From contig OX578284.1 in the NCBI GenBank assembly GCA_951217055.1, positions 41,257,467-41,321,466 on the forward strand: a DNA stretch of 64,000 bases, written 5' to 3'. The number at the start of each line of letters is the position of its first letter. Within the stretch, counting starts at the first letter, position 1. Source of the DNA: Gerris lacustris (Eukaryota > Arthropoda > Insecta > Hemiptera > Gerridae). Position numbers and translations under genes: made by a program. The notes under the pieces were generated by a model. It was not told where the DNA came from, searched no databases, and was given only the letters and a program-made list of their open reading frames with translations. Shown piece after piece: positions 21,610 to 60,479 of this stretch.

Positions 21610-22900
21610 CATAAGAAATTTAAAAAAATCAATACTTATGCAGGTTATAAATGAAGGATTATTAAACGCTTATCAAATAATGTCAATCTGTTATCGACGA
21701 ACATATAAACATACTTAAAATACTTATCACCAGCTTTATACTTCAGAACTTAATTGCTTTGCCTTCACAATATTAATAATATATTGAGATAAGCACTTTG
21801 AATAATCGGGGACTTAATGATAGCTATATTATACACAGTTTGACTTAATTGGAAAATACATCCATCTTGTAAAATATATTACGTATTTATCATAACTTAT
21901 AATTAAAATTAAATTGTTGACATGTTATAACACTAGATTTTACTAAAGTCCAATTAAATAATATTCTTATTTAAGTTAAATTATTAAGAAAATTGCGTGA
22001 TAATAATTGATATTGCTGCTGTATATTTTAAAACCTCTTATACATATTTTTTTTTGCCATTAGACATTTTTTATAAAAATATGAGAAAGTCCCGGTAGAA
22101 CAAGTTTATCAAATTATCCTGTGTCCTGTAGTATATATATTTTTTTGAAAGTGAAATTTAAGTAAATTTAACGTAGTAGTTTTTACTTTAGTTGAATTAC
22201 TGACTCTTTTTTAGCTTTAAATTCAGCTTGTTCAATAAGATTTGTTTGATTTTTTTCTAACCGACTGTGATTGAAAACATAGAATTTAATTTGAAATAAA
22301 TTTATACCTCTTAATTCTGCAAGAATTTTCAATGATTTGGAATAATGTAACAGAAATAAATTGTCAGGAAATGTTAACTAATTAAACGGAGTATTAAAGA
22401 ATTAATTTAGCAAATTATTTCGTTTTATGAATTTACATTTATTTCCTGTTAATTTCGCCTCTTCGAAGATATTAATTTATTTAAACATTTTGGTAAATTT
22501 CATATTTAGGTATAATTTTTCCCTTGTTACCTCAAATTATTATATTTGCATTTTTAAAGTTTCAATTTTACCTCAAACATTTTAAAACGTATAATTTTGT
22601 CAATTTGTCTACTAAATACTTAAATAGTTAATTGGAATCGTTTATTCGTGTAATCAAATTTTAATTATGTACTTTGTTTAACAATTTTTAATAGTTAATA
22701 ATAATTAGTTATGCATTTGGGTCAAGAATAACTTGTTGAGGACAAGTTCCTCATTATAAAAAGTAATGATAATATGCAATTTAAGTTTCAAGGAAATTAT
22801 TTAGAAGTTATTTTCTTTATTTTTATTACTTATCCAAAATACACTAACATATTAGTATCCTTCATTAGATTCCTGACATTGAGCTTATTACCTTATATTA
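21610..22900. other. AT-rich intergenic DNA, no gene seen
   Basis: No recognisable exon, RNA gene or repeat family shared with the rest of the window. Confidence 0.4.
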
Positions 22901-22919
22901 TTTTATTGACGTCCTGACG

Positions 22920-23442
22920 ATTCAATGGAAAAAGAGATAAGCAGAAGAATAAATATAGGATGGAAAAAAATTCTGGGCGCTTAAGAAAATATTTAGAAGT
23001 AATGCCTCAGATAACATTAAAGTCAAAATATTACATAGCTGTATATTCCCAGCAATTCTATATGGTAGTCAAACCTGGTGCCTAACACAAAAACTGAATA
23101 ATAAACTAGTATCAGCACAGTGCCAAATGACAAGAACCATGTTTAAGATCAGTAAGTTAGAAAGGTACAAGAATGAAAACAATCAAAAGATATGGTAGAA
23201 GAAGCCTAATGAAAGAAGGACACAAGCTGAAATGGAACTGGGCTGGACATGTTTACAGGATGGATACTGCAAGATGGGCTCGTTTAGCTACGGAATGGAC
23301 TCCATATGGAAGAACTAGAAACAGAGGAAGACCAGCACGGAGATGGGATGATGAGTTCTCAGAAAGATTAGGAAAGCTATGGCGTAGGACAACTACTAAT
23401 AGACAAAGTTGGAAGAAGACTATAAAAATTCAATTTAAGTAA
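22920..23442 (+). pseudogene. non-LTR retrotransposon ORF2 C-terminal fragment (RTE-type)
   Basis: Read across frame changes, this encodes the region after the reverse transcriptase core. It shows EISRRINIGWKK, then PAILYGSQTWCLTQK (the family's LTYGAETWTL block), AQCQMTRTMF, and KLKWNWAGHVYRMDTARWA followed by NRGRPARRWDDEF. The last part is an open frame from 23173. The whole lacks the RT domain and has internal stops and frameshifts, so it is a dead 5'-truncated copy. Confidence 0.8.
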
Positions 23443-23984
23443 ATTTCTAGCCATATAGTAAAAAAGGCAATTACATTTTATAAGGCACGGTTTGAGATTC
23501 TAAAATACATTCTTAATTAAGTACGTAAACAACAACAACCTCAAATAAATACACTTAAACAGGGAGGCTTTTGCTTTTATAAAATAAAAGTGTCGTATAA
23601 GCTTTATTATTATTATTATTACTATTTTATTGACGTAGATTGACATAATTTGGAATAAAATATGTACTAACCATAACTAACATCGTTGCATGAAAAATGC
23701 TGGTGAGAAGAGAAATAAATGTGAATGCGTACAAGTTAAGACAAAGGCGTTAACATTATAGTTAGATTTAAAACATGTGTCTTAACTTCTAACCTCTAGC
23801 AACTTCTTACCACTTAATTTGAAATGTTTCAAACTATTGATAATAACCACCTAGGTTAGTGAAAAATAATTTTTTAGCAACAACAGGATGAAATATAGTA
23901 ATCTTCTAGTCAGCCTGAAGATGACCCAAAGAGGGATCGAAATTTTGCAAAAGTGAGCTTTTAATTTTTTCCTTTAGACCATAC

Positions 23985-24545
23985 TGCAATATTAATCTGG
24001 GCCTTTCTGCGGGTTACTTTCGATAAACTATAAAAGTTTCATACAAATCATATAAGTTCTTCTGAAGCTATAGGAGTAAATATATGTATGTTTGTGCGCA
24101 TGTGGAAGAGAAATAAATAGGCGCAGAAGATTGAAACTTATATGGGACCAACAATAGGTTTTATCATGACTCATGACCTACCATCCAAATTTCATAAAAA
24201 AACGGACGTGTAGTTTTTAAGATATATTGGTTCGCAAACATAGAGTTACAGACCGACCGACCGACAGACAGACACTGAATCAAAAATGTTCCCTGACAGA
24301 AATCTGGTTCAGACGAATTTCTGTCTGGGAATATTTGAAATCGGAGACATAAAATATTTTCGTTAAGAGCGATCACATAGCTTCCGTTACCTTCGGTAGG
24401 CTCGGAAGCGATATCTAAACAATTTTGACAGATTTAAAAAACGGGGGAAAATGTAATCATTTCGACAAAAACATGGTGTAAAAGCATAAAATCACTAATC
24501 TATACGAAATAGAGCGCGAGGAAGCTCTATGCCACACTGATTGGC
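23985..24545 (+). repeat. Rpt-B copy, just upstream of the BEL/Pao element
   Basis: All markers are present in order: GGGTTACTTTCGATAAACTA, GCGCAGAAGATTGAAACTTA, a GACCGACCGACAGACAGAC tract, AATGTTCCCTGACAGAAAT, GATCACATAGCTTCCGTTAC, GGTAGGCTCGGAAGC and finally GCGAGGAAGCTCTATGCCAC. It ends about 40 bp before the BEL LTR. Confidence 0.65.
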
Positions 24546-24585
24546 AGCCATTTTTTTTTTTTTTATAAATATTGGCATCTAACAT

Positions 24586-24676
24586 TGTGACAGCAAGTGA
24601 ACTGTCATTTTAATGTTTTTGTTCATTCTTTAATTTATTATTGTATTTTGGTCTAGACCCAGTTGGGTTAAAATGT
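24586..24676 (+). repeat. 5' LTR (shared part)
   Basis: Starts with TG, is preceded by a Rpt-B-derived flank, and is identical to 28149-28239. Confidence 0.75.
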
Positions 24677-24980
24677 CGTTTTTGTCTTTTTACAACACAA
24701 TAAAGTATTTTTTCTAAAGGTGTTCGTAAAAAACATGATTTCTTTAAGTTTGCGCGGAATGCCGCGACAGTAAAAAGACAATTTAAGTGTAAAAGAAGAA
24801 GTGAAGTAAAAGTCAAAAAGCTAAAGGACAAGATTCAAGATTTGAAAAAAAATAAGTGTTTGGTTGTGTCAAAAAAATTGAAGTTTAAAAAGTAAATAAA
24901 CAAAATTCAAAATTTAATACTTCTCGAATCAATAAAATCAAGTTTAAGAAGTCTAGGAAGTTTGAACTGTCACCGAAAAG

Positions 24981-27900
24981 ATGAGTCTTAGAAGCAAAGA
25001 AGAAGCAGGAGAAGGCGCTACTGTGAGTTCTAGGTTAAGAGTACTTTCAGATAAGGGGTTCGTATACTTTGTGGATACACAATTAAAGGTGTTAAATTCT
25101 TTAAAGGTCCGACTCATAAGGAAGAGGATAGAAGTAGAGAATTTAGTACAAACGAATCCAACTGAATCTATTTTGATAAGCTCGGCTCTCAGTGAAGTTA
25201 AACGTCTTTATCGATCTCTTAAAGGGGAATTAGAAAAATTTAAGTGGGAAATCGAAAAAAAGGCTAAAGGGGATGACAGTTATACTTCGATTATAAACGA
25301 TTTGACCGAGATGTTAATTTCAGTTAAACTATTTGTTAAACGTTGTGATACACGACTAAGTGATGATGCTAAGTTAAGTTATAAAGGCAAATCTAAGAGC
25401 AGCAATGTTTCTAGATTACAAACAGAGATAGGTAATGAAGGAACGTTCAGGACTAAGGTTAAGTCAAAGAAACCTCCCGGATCGGTAGTGTCGGTAATAT
25501 CGCATCAATCTAAGTTAAGTAGAGCTAGCACTTCTAAGGAAATTCTGTTTAAGGCAGAATTGAAAGAGCAAGAAAGGTCCTTGGCTTATGAGGCCGAAAG
25601 ATTAAAATTAAAACAGGATCAGCTTGAGCTAAAGAAAAAGATCGAAGATAATAAGAAAAAGATTCAATTACTAGAGCAAGGAGTTTCTTCTAATCATTTA
25701 AATAGGGAAATAAAGTTACGTGGTTTGACAGGCAGGACAAGTCCTGTTCCAACTCTTGAAGTAGAGAATCAAACATCTATAGTTGACGATGTTATTAGTA
25801 TTAGTTCTTGGCCTAGTGGCAGCAGGTCAGAAGATAGAAATTCTGTCAAGCAAACTAGGAATAACATCAAGCCCCCCTTTCAGGTACAAGGAGTAGATTC
25901 AATGACTGTTATGGCAAAATTACAACTTCTAAATTCTATAGATCCGTTTAAGTTTAATGGGGATTGTTATAAATTTCCAATATTCCGAGAAGAAATAAGG
26001 CAACATCTTGAAGATGGCATATTGTCAGACCATTATAAAAAAATCTTCCTTAAGAAATTTATTGAAGGGGACTGTCTTAAAACCATTGAAGACAACCTTG
26101 CGTTAACCTATGATTCCTTAATTAAGTTATTAGAAGAGAAATATGGCAATCCTGTTGCAGTTACTGAAGCCTGGGTCAGAAAACTGACCGAGGGTCCAAG
26201 TATCCCTCCCAATGATTCCGTTGCCTTACAAAATCTGTCTGACTCCATAAGAACAGCAGGAACCGTACTAAGCGGACTTGCTTATCAAGAACTAAATTCT
26301 AAATTATGTTTAAAGAAAATTTTGTCCAGATTACCCTTTAAATACCACCCTGCATGGATTCAAAGTATAATAGGAAGGAATGGGTCAGAAACAATCATAG
26401 ATTTGGCAAATTTTGTGGCAGGTTTAGCGAAGGTAGGTAATCACCCAGTTTATTCTAATATTTCAGGACAGTTAAATAAACCTCAAAATTTTATATTCAA
26501 AAGCAATAAGAGCCAAATTAAAAGCTTTGCTGTAAGTACACAGAACAAGCCTAAAGAGAAAGTCACTCCGACGGACATATTTAAGACCTGTGTTTACTGC
26601 CATAGATCAAATTGTGATCTTTTAAGGTGTGAAGGTTTTTTGAAACTTACTTTAGAAAATAGGCTAAATTTCTTAAGACAAAAATCAATCTGTTTTGGTT
26701 GTTTAGCATCTTCGGCTCATAGATCTAAGGAATGCAAACAGCGTCTGACATGTAAGGTCTCAGGTTGTAATCGTAAACATCTACATATAGACAATAGATC
26801 AGTAAATAATAAGGTGACATCTGCTAACAACGTTAAGGGCACAATTGGAATAAATGTCAAAGAGAGTACAGTGACACCTAAGCTTACTGATCAGCAGTCT
26901 GCAAATATAAAGTGCTCTGCAGGACTGAATCAGGAAAGCTCTACAACATCGCTAATTTTACCAGTACAGGTGTACTGTAAGAATAATCCTAACAATGTAG
27001 TAGCAACATATGCTATCCTAGATGATGGAAGTGATTCCTGTTTCTTAAAGGAATCACTAAGAATTCAATTAAACCCTACTTGCACACCCACACAATTAGA
27101 ACTAAGAACAATGTTTAACAAGAACCTGATTAACTGTTACAAGGTAAAGGATTTAGTAATAAAAGGTTTGGACTCTAAAATCTCGTTCGATCTACCAACT
27201 AAGACATTTACACATAAGGAAATACCAGCTAGCCATGATGATATACCTTCAAGTGAAGCAGCAAAGGGAATGAAACATCTCTCTCCAATTGCAAACAAGT
27301 TATATCCTCTACAAAGAGATCTGGAAATAGGTTTGCTCATTGGGAACAATTGTCCTCAAGCACTGTGTCCTATAGAAGTAATAAGGTGCGAAGGGAACCA
27401 GGCTTATGGAATAAAAACATCCTTAGGGTGGGGTTTCATAGGACCCAAAGGGCTAGCTTCAGTAGGGACTAGTGCATCATTCCAAGCTAAATCTAGGGAG
27501 AAAGATATTTCGGTTATTTCTAAAGAGGTAATAAATCCATGGCCCAAAATTGATTTCCCAGAAGAACAGAAAGGTTCTAAGATGTGTTTGTCAATAGAAG
27601 ACCAACGTATTAAAATACTAGAAAAAAATACATCACATAGACCTGATAAACACTATGAATTACCCTTACCATTTATGAAAGACAATTTAAAGCTGCCGAA
27701 GAATAGATATTTAGCCTTAAAACGACCAACTCATTTAAAAGAAAGATTTAAAAGAGATCATAAGTATCCAAGGAAAAGATGGAGACCGGTTCAACATCTT
27801 GCAGGCGAGTTTTGGAGTAGATGGAGAAAAGAATTTATGCTTTGTCTACAAAGGAGAAAAAAGTGGACCGGTGTTAAGAGAAATGTTAAGGTGGGTAACA

Positions 27901-28163
27901 TCGTCATCAGTGAAGATGAACAAAGTCCTCAAAATGTTTGGCCACTTATGAGAGTTGTGGAAGTCATGCCAATTAAGGATGGATTGGTGAGAAAAGTCAA
28001 GGTGATTCAAGCTAATGGGAAAACTTTGAAGCGCCTAATTCATCAACTCGTGGTATTAGTACCTGCTCAATGGATGATTCATCGGGTCCGACCCCCTCGA
28101 GGAGCCTTTCCAGCTGCGAAATTTGTACCAGAAATTTCGAGGGAGCCATGTGACAGCAAGTGA
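24981..28163 (+). CDS. BEL/Pao Gag-protease fused to the C-terminal Pol tail (1060 aa)
   Basis: The ORF is uninterrupted. Residues ~10-260 are lysine-rich and coiled-coil-like, with heptad-like LKQDQLELKKKIEDNKKKI. Residues ~315-480 are the Pao Gag domain (FKFNGDCYKFPIFREEI). Cys/His knuckles at ~530-600 include CVYCHRSNCDLLRC and CFGCLASSAHRSKEC. The aspartic protease at ~655-720 shows ILDDGSDSCF (D-D/S-G-S core). Residues ~875-928 are the start of the polymerase region (LPKNRYLALKR). At ~929 the frame jumps directly into the C-terminal DUF5641-type tail (RKRWRPVQHLAGEFW, KVGNIVISEDE, WPLMRVVEV). The reverse transcriptase core, RNase H and integrase catalytic core are therefore missing. The stop codon lies inside the 3' LTR. 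Confidence 0.88.
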   Translation: MSLRSKEEAGEGATVSSRLRVLSDKGFVYFVDTQLKVLNSLKVRLIRKRIEVENLVQTNPTESILISSALSEVKRLYRSLKGELEKFKWEIEKKAKGDDSYTSIINDLTEMLISVKLFVKRCDTRLSDDAKLSYKGKSKSSNVSRLQTEIGNEGTFRTKVKSKKPPGSVVSVISHQSKLSRASTSKEILFKAELKEQERSLAYEAERLKLKQDQLELKKKIEDNKKKIQLLEQGVSSNHLNREIKLRGLTGRTSPVPTLEVENQTSIVDDVISISSWPSGSRSEDRNSVKQTRNNIKPPFQVQGVDSMTVMAKLQLLNSIDPFKFNGDCYKFPIFREEIRQHLEDGILSDHYKKIFLKKFIEGDCLKTIEDNLALTYDSLIKLLEEKYGNPVAVTEAWVRKLTEGPSIPPNDSVALQNLSDSIRTAGTVLSGLAYQELNSKLCLKKILSRLPFKYHPAWIQSIIGRNGSETIIDLANFVAGLAKVGNHPVYSNISGQLNKPQNFIFKSNKSQIKSFAVSTQNKPKEKVTPTDIFKTCVYCHRSNCDLLRCEGFLKLTLENRLNFLRQKSICFGCLASSAHRSKECKQRLTCKVSGCNRKHLHIDNRSVNNKVTSANNVKGTIGINVKESTVTPKLTDQQSANIKCSAGLNQESSTTSLILPVQVYCKNNPNNVVATYAILDDGSDSCFLKESLRIQLNPTCTPTQLELRTMFNKNLINCYKVKDLVIKGLDSKISFDLPTKTFTHKEIPASHDDIPSSEAAKGMKHLSPIANKLYPLQRDLEIGLLIGNNCPQALCPIEVIRCEGNQAYGIKTSLGWGFIGPKGLASVGTSASFQAKSREKDISVISKEVINPWPKIDFPEEQKGSKMCLSIEDQRIKILEKNTSHRPDKHYELPLPFMKDNLKLPKNRYLALKRPTHLKERFKRDHKYPRKRWRPVQHLAGEFWSRWRKEFMLCLQRRKKWTGVKRNVKVGNIVISEDEQSPQNVWPLMRVVEVMPIKDGLVRKVKVIQANGKTLKRLIHQLVVLVPAQWMIHRVRPPRGAFPAAKFVPEISREPCDSK

Positions 28164-28239
28164 ACTGTCATTTTAATGTTTTTGTTCATTCTTTAATTTA
28201 TTATTGTATTTTGGTCTAGACCCAGTTGGGTTAAAATGT
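28149..28239 (+). repeat. 3' LTR (truncated)
   Basis: Identical to 24586-24676. Sequence after 28239 does not continue to match the 5' copy. The gag-pol ORF ends at its 15th base. Confidence 0.75.
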
Positions 28240-28379
28240 TTGCTACACTTCAGTTCTGTTTATGACAATCGACCGAAAGTGAAAACGTGTTCTTGATTAT
28301 AGCTGGGTCTAAAGTCTGAAATCTTAATTTTGAAACTTTGACTTAATGAACGAACTTCGACCAATAACAATTCCAACAT

Positions 28380-29222
28380 GTGAACCAATTACAACAACTA
28401 AAAACAAATAACTGTGAACAAACTGTTACAATATGTAAACGAATTACAACAACTAAAAACAAATAACTTTGAACAAAATATTGCAACATGGAAACTAACT
28501 ACAACAACTATGAACAAACTATTGAAACATGTAATTGTACATTACGCGTCGAGTGCGGAAAGTAGCATTTTGCATGCGAGTGTGGAGTTTGCACCCGAGC
28601 GACAGCGAGGGTAGTAAAACCACACGAGCAATGCAAAATGCCGTTTTCGCACGAGTTGCGTACCGTACTTTATCTACGATTGTTAGATTTAAATAATAAA
28701 TACAGAAAAAAATAAACTTGCTGTATGGTTCGTATCTCTTCTCTTGATAAAGATGGCATTAATCTTGAGTTGTATTTTTTGCCGAATTAATTATTTCTGG
28801 AGGAGTATTATTCTCTACATTTTCGTTAAAGCCACTTGATTCATTCATTGTTTTTCACTAAAAACTCGATATAAACAGTTACTTTAATAAAAGAATAGCA
28901 AATTAGTTTTGTTAAATGTACAAACAAACTCGCTAATCGTGCGTAAAGCTAAAGAATTCCTCAGAACTATGAGACGCGCATGCGCAGTGAATACAAGTAC
29001 GTAAATAATCACTTTCTACGCCTCTAAACAGAGTTATAATGTTAATATTTCGTATCAATCGTAGATAAACAAATTATAACAACTGCAAACAAATAACAAT
29101 GAACAAACTATGACAACGTATGAAAAAAGTACAACAACTAAAAAAAAAACGTAGAACAGTCTATTACAACATGTAAACAAATTACAACATCTAAATGCGA
29201 ATAACTATGAAGAAACTATTCA
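28380..29222 (+). repeat. 55-bp minisatellite interrupted by Rpt-E
   Basis: Diverged units of about 55 bp repeat the phrase AATTACAACAACTAAAAACA, then AATAACT, GAACAAACT, TTACAACATGTAAAC. Units occupy 28380-28530 and resume at 29068-29222 on the other side of the inserted element. Confidence 0.75.
28531..29067 (-). repeat. Rpt-E copy inserted in the minisatellite
   Basis: Reading leftwards it begins TATCTACGATTGATACGAAA, contains CGCATGCGCG and the ATG context of the acidic mini-ORF (about 28850, same first residues), then the palindromic module with TACGGTACGCAACTCG and finally GACGCGTAATGTAC. It lacks the GAAGAGG hairpin found in the other copies. Confidence 0.65.
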
Positions 29223-29885
29223 ACTATTTAATGTTTTATTGTGTTTTTTGGTAATAAATTTAACAATTTAGTTCTTTGAGATTCAATAATAGCTAATAAG
29301 AAATTAGTAATAACTAATTGTTAGCAATACCTGGGCTGTGTGGTTCCTTATGTTCTAACACTATTCTATGCCTTCTTAACTAGACGATATATTAAAATTA
29401 AAGGTAATACTAAAATTATTACTTTATTATCTTTTCTTTTCAAAGTAAATCCATAAAAACAATTAGTATCTCGTTAAATCTAATTTTAAGTAGCAAACAG
29501 ACTACAATAAACTGTAGGAAATTATCCCAATGATATATTCTTTAAAAATTCATTATCTTTCAGATGATTTTAACAAGAAACCTTATGTTTTGGCACCCAC
29601 ATAGATCTGGTCTAGCGCCAAATCGTTTCTAATAGATTTTCTTGCCTTTTTTATTCTGTATTTTTAGAATGTTTTTTCTTATTTTTATTTTGTTTTTATA
29701 ACCCTTACCGTGTTTGTTTTTTATATAATGAGAAAGAAGCGAAAAAGACATTAAAAAGAAAGTATATTTAAAATTATTGTCTAGATTATTATTAGAATTT
29801 GTCTAGAAACTATAAGTGTCAGAGAAATCAAAATCTCTTACTTGGAGGCTATAACAATAAAAAGTTTAATGAATTCAAGAAACTG
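29223..29885. other. AT-rich DNA upstream of the HOPX-like gene, no gene seen
   Basis: Nothing recognisable as coding or repeated. Confidence 0.35.
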
Positions 29886-29889
29886 TCCC

Positions 29890-30060
29890 TCCACATAAAA
29901 TTATTCTTGTTTATTTATCAAAGCAGCTTTCTGTCTTTCTAAAGCCATCATTAGTGCTGATAATGAAAGTACTAGAGTTAAATTAATAAAATATGATAAA
30001 GGGGTTGAGTCTCTATTATGTTTGAGACTATTTTGTGAGTGATAAATTTCATCTCTGAAG
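29890..30060 (+). repeat. interspersed repeat, pair with 4130-4300
   Basis: Shares CTCCACA, TTGTTTATTTATCAAAGC, TAAAGCCATCATTAGTGC and GTTTGAGACTA-like sequence in the same order and spacing as 4130-4300. Confidence 0.5.
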
Positions 30061-30437
30061 TTTAAGTCTCATACTCCCTAATCTTATTGAAACCAAGAGC
30101 AAAAATTTCTTTTAACACCGAGTAAGGGCTGGTCTACCACGAATTTTCAGTTTTTACAAACTTGATGATAAAATCTAAACTTCGTAGATTTTTCTTGGCG
30201 TGGTTATATTTTTTTACAAACCTGTTAAACTGCTTTGAACAACTTTGATACCAACAATATAGTTTGTATCGGTCCTAAATATTTGTAGATCTATATTTAT
30301 ATTTATGATTTAACGTATTTCCAAGTTTGAAAGTAATGCTTGTGAAACCTGTTTTTTGTTTATTGTCTAGTTGTTATGAGTACAGTGTAAGGGATCTTTA
30401 AGACTCAATTGAAAACTTGTGTCCTGGTTTTTTTCAG

Positions 30438-57847
<27,410 letters not shown>

Positions 57848-59184
57848 CGATAATTTAATAATAATTTAAACATATAATACATTATATACTTTAATTAACG
57901 AGTATATATTATATATAATGAGAAGTAAAAGAAGTAACTTGAGTCTCTATGGTAACCCATACCAAATATATACATTATATTTACTTTATGTACCTGTTCT
58001 CCATCCCTCGCTCCCTCTTCCCTTATATCCTAGTAATTAATATAGATAATAAAAATGTTATCAAATAATTATTTAATTATTCTTATATAATACTTTGACA
58101 CTTGTAAATTATTAATCACAAAAATTCAATTAATTTATTACAGAATTATAAATTATATAAAATTAATTTTAATAATTAAATTATTTTATTTATAATATTC
58201 ATACACTCACTTTCTGTGCAATTATTTTTCAATTGATTTCATTATTATAATAATTTAATTTAAATCAATTATAGATTAAACTGATTTTTTTATTTTTTAA
58301 AATAAGTAATACATATTTATTTGTATATTTTATATACATACATAAAAAAAAAGAAAATTTATAATTTATTGTACCTACCTTGATATATTATTTTATTTAT
58401 GTAAAGTTTACTATTTTATTTGTTTTTACTTTATGTCTGTAAAGTATTTTAAATGTACATACTTTATTACCAGTTGTTAAAATGAGAAGAATAAACATTG
58501 ATTTTTATTGATTTTACCTTTTATTTCCTGGTATTATTTATTACACAAATATACATATTTGTGTAAAAAATAATAGAATAAGAGCCAGGTTTTTTTTAAC
58601 CCCTGAATGGGCAGGGCATTGTAAAGAAGATGCTAGGTATAATTTATTTTTCTATCTTGTAATAACCGGATTGTGGTTCTTTCAGGATAAAAAATATAAG
58701 TCAAAATTGAATTTTCAATGTATTAAACTGTCTTACCCAGTAGTTTGAGCCCAATTATAATTATAGTTAGCAGACAAAGGCACATTCAGTTTGTTTAAGT
58801 TGGCAACCCTTTGTTTGTTTATAACATCAAAATTTATTGTTAGGTGGATACTTTTACAATGGGAAAATTTTTGTTGACATTAGTTTAGACGTTGGCAACG
58901 TTACGACCTTGCCGGTTAATCTCAAGCCTAAAAACAAAATCTATTTTTTAAAAAAGCACAAAAAGCATAGGTTATGTTGGTATGTTATAATATATTCCTT
59001 CTCTATGTAATTTTAACTGAAAAGAATAACTTTTATCCATTTTTTATGTCATAAATTAATATTAGACTTTACCTGGTTCAAGGTTTTTGTTTTGTGTTAC
59101 ATCTTCCACTCAAATTCATATTACAATAAAAAGTTTCACAAAACATCTTTGTTTAGACTATACTATATATCTATAACAATAATC
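57848..59184. other. 3' side of the HOPX-like gene, no further gene seen
   Basis: The 3' UTR of the HOPX-like transcript should start at 57848. AATAAA at 58491 (GAAGAATAAACATTG) is a possible polyadenylation signal, but several others exist in this AT-rich stretch. Confidence 0.35.
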
Positions 59185-59188
59185 ATTT

Positions 59189-59877
59189 GATTGAGGAGCC
59201 TAGTATCAAAGACGGACATTCGACATTTTTTCCGAATTTCAGTTATTGAGTGTGTCTAATAGATTTTTGGCCGCTGCATCAGATTCTGCTGTGCATTTGC
59301 ATCAAAAACGACCAGAAAAAGGGTAAAAATGCAATAATATTTGTAGTTTTGTTTTAAATACGGACAAGTCAACACGTGTTTTGCTTCAAAAGTGGACATA
59401 ACCTAAACAGCCAATCAGGAGGCTGCATTTTACTAACTCGTTCCCATGATGCACTGCGGCCTTTAACATCAGAATTTCTACTCCTACCATATTTGGCAAA
59501 CATTTTTACAAAAATGATGCCCAGAGGGCAAATCAAGAAATTAATTTTAGCTCTAAATTTGGGGGCACTGCCCCCCAAAAACTCTGAAAAAAAAAAAAAA
59601 TGTCTCCAATATTATTATTCTAACAATTATTTTTCACGTCTTTTTGCTTCAAAAACGGACAAAACCTAGTTTTTGTTTCAAAAGCGGACAACTCCATTTT
59701 GCAGCTAAAATATTAGAGAAATTCACGTTTCCAGAACTTCAAACTAGTTTAGAGTCTATTAAGAATTTACAGAAAAAAATCATAGCTCTAGCACCTGAAG
59801 AATTTGAGCTACAGTTTTTTGGCTCTCCTGTAAAATTTTAAAATGTGCTCTTGTCCGTCTTTGATACTAACTTCCTC
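59189..59877. mobile_element. terminal-inverted-repeat element of unknown superfamily
   Basis: The left end GAGGAGCCTAGTATCAAAGA then CGGACA pairs with the right end TGTCCGTCTTTGATACTAAC then TTCCTC. Inside, the phrase TTGCTTCAAAAGTGGACA and variants occur three times (about 59382, 59645 and 59674). The last ~150 bp carry an open stretch ending EEFELQFFGSPVKF that might be a remnant of coding sequence. Target duplication unclear. Confidence 0.55.
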
Positions 59878-60002
59878 ATTTATTAACAACCTTAAGTTTA
59901 TATATTGTACTGTTCTAATATAGTTAATATGGTAAGTGAGTAAATAACAAGATTTATAATTACCATCTTACTTGATTTTGTTATCATATTTCACAATAAT
60001 AC

Positions 60003-60100
60003 TTTTTTTTTTTTCTTTTGCAGTTTTAGTCCCGTTCAACAGCTTATAGGTCATTACAGGACGGGGTTATCCGGCCACTTTACTCATCTAATCGATGAGT
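60003..60100 (-). mobile_element. SINE body copy with poly(A) tail
   Basis: On the minus strand: GATGAGTAAAGTGGCCGGAT, CCCGTCCTGTAATGACC, GTTGAACGGGACTAAAAC and a tail of A residues. Same family as 11546-11636. Confidence 0.7.
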
Positions 60101-60479
60101 AATAAGTAATAATACTTGACTTCACAAGTATCTATTCACTGTATTATTAAATAGTTACTCTACATCTCGCTCCGTTAGTCTCGCTATGCTTCAATTTTTT
60201 GTTCAATGCACAATAACAATCTTATTCTTACTCACTGGACTTGTGTTTTGACAAACCTTTTTATGAGGTTTGTCCTTTTGAAAACCTTTTGATAAGGTAC
60301 TTAATTTGAATGATCTTAATTTTAAAAGAATAATAACAAAATTGACAAACATATTTTAATTTTATTAACATAAATTATTTTTATTTTAAAACAATAAACA
60401 GTGATTACATTAAATTAAGAAAACAATCAGAAGTGTACACTTTAAGTGACAGGCAGCTACACTGTTATAACAAAGATTT

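Larger units (their letters stand above)
24586..28239 (+). mobile_element. non-autonomous BEL/Pao LTR retrotransposon, internally deleted
   Basis: Two identical 91-bp direct repeats (24586-24676 and 28149-28239), each starting TGTGACAGCAAGTGAACTG, bound a leader and one long ORF. The sequence after the first repeat still has an AATAAA at about 24702, suggesting the real 5' LTR is longer. The 3' copy diverges right after 91 bp, so it looks truncated. The perfect identity of the repeats implies a young insertion, although 91 bp is a short sample. Confidence 0.8.

Noticed and set aside
27137..27349. Minus-strand ORF inside the BEL element
   Set aside because: Antisense shadow of the Gag-protease ORF with no family similarity.
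28380..29222. CRISPR array
   Set aside because: Units are diverged, adjacent and without unique spacers; it is a eukaryotic minisatellite.
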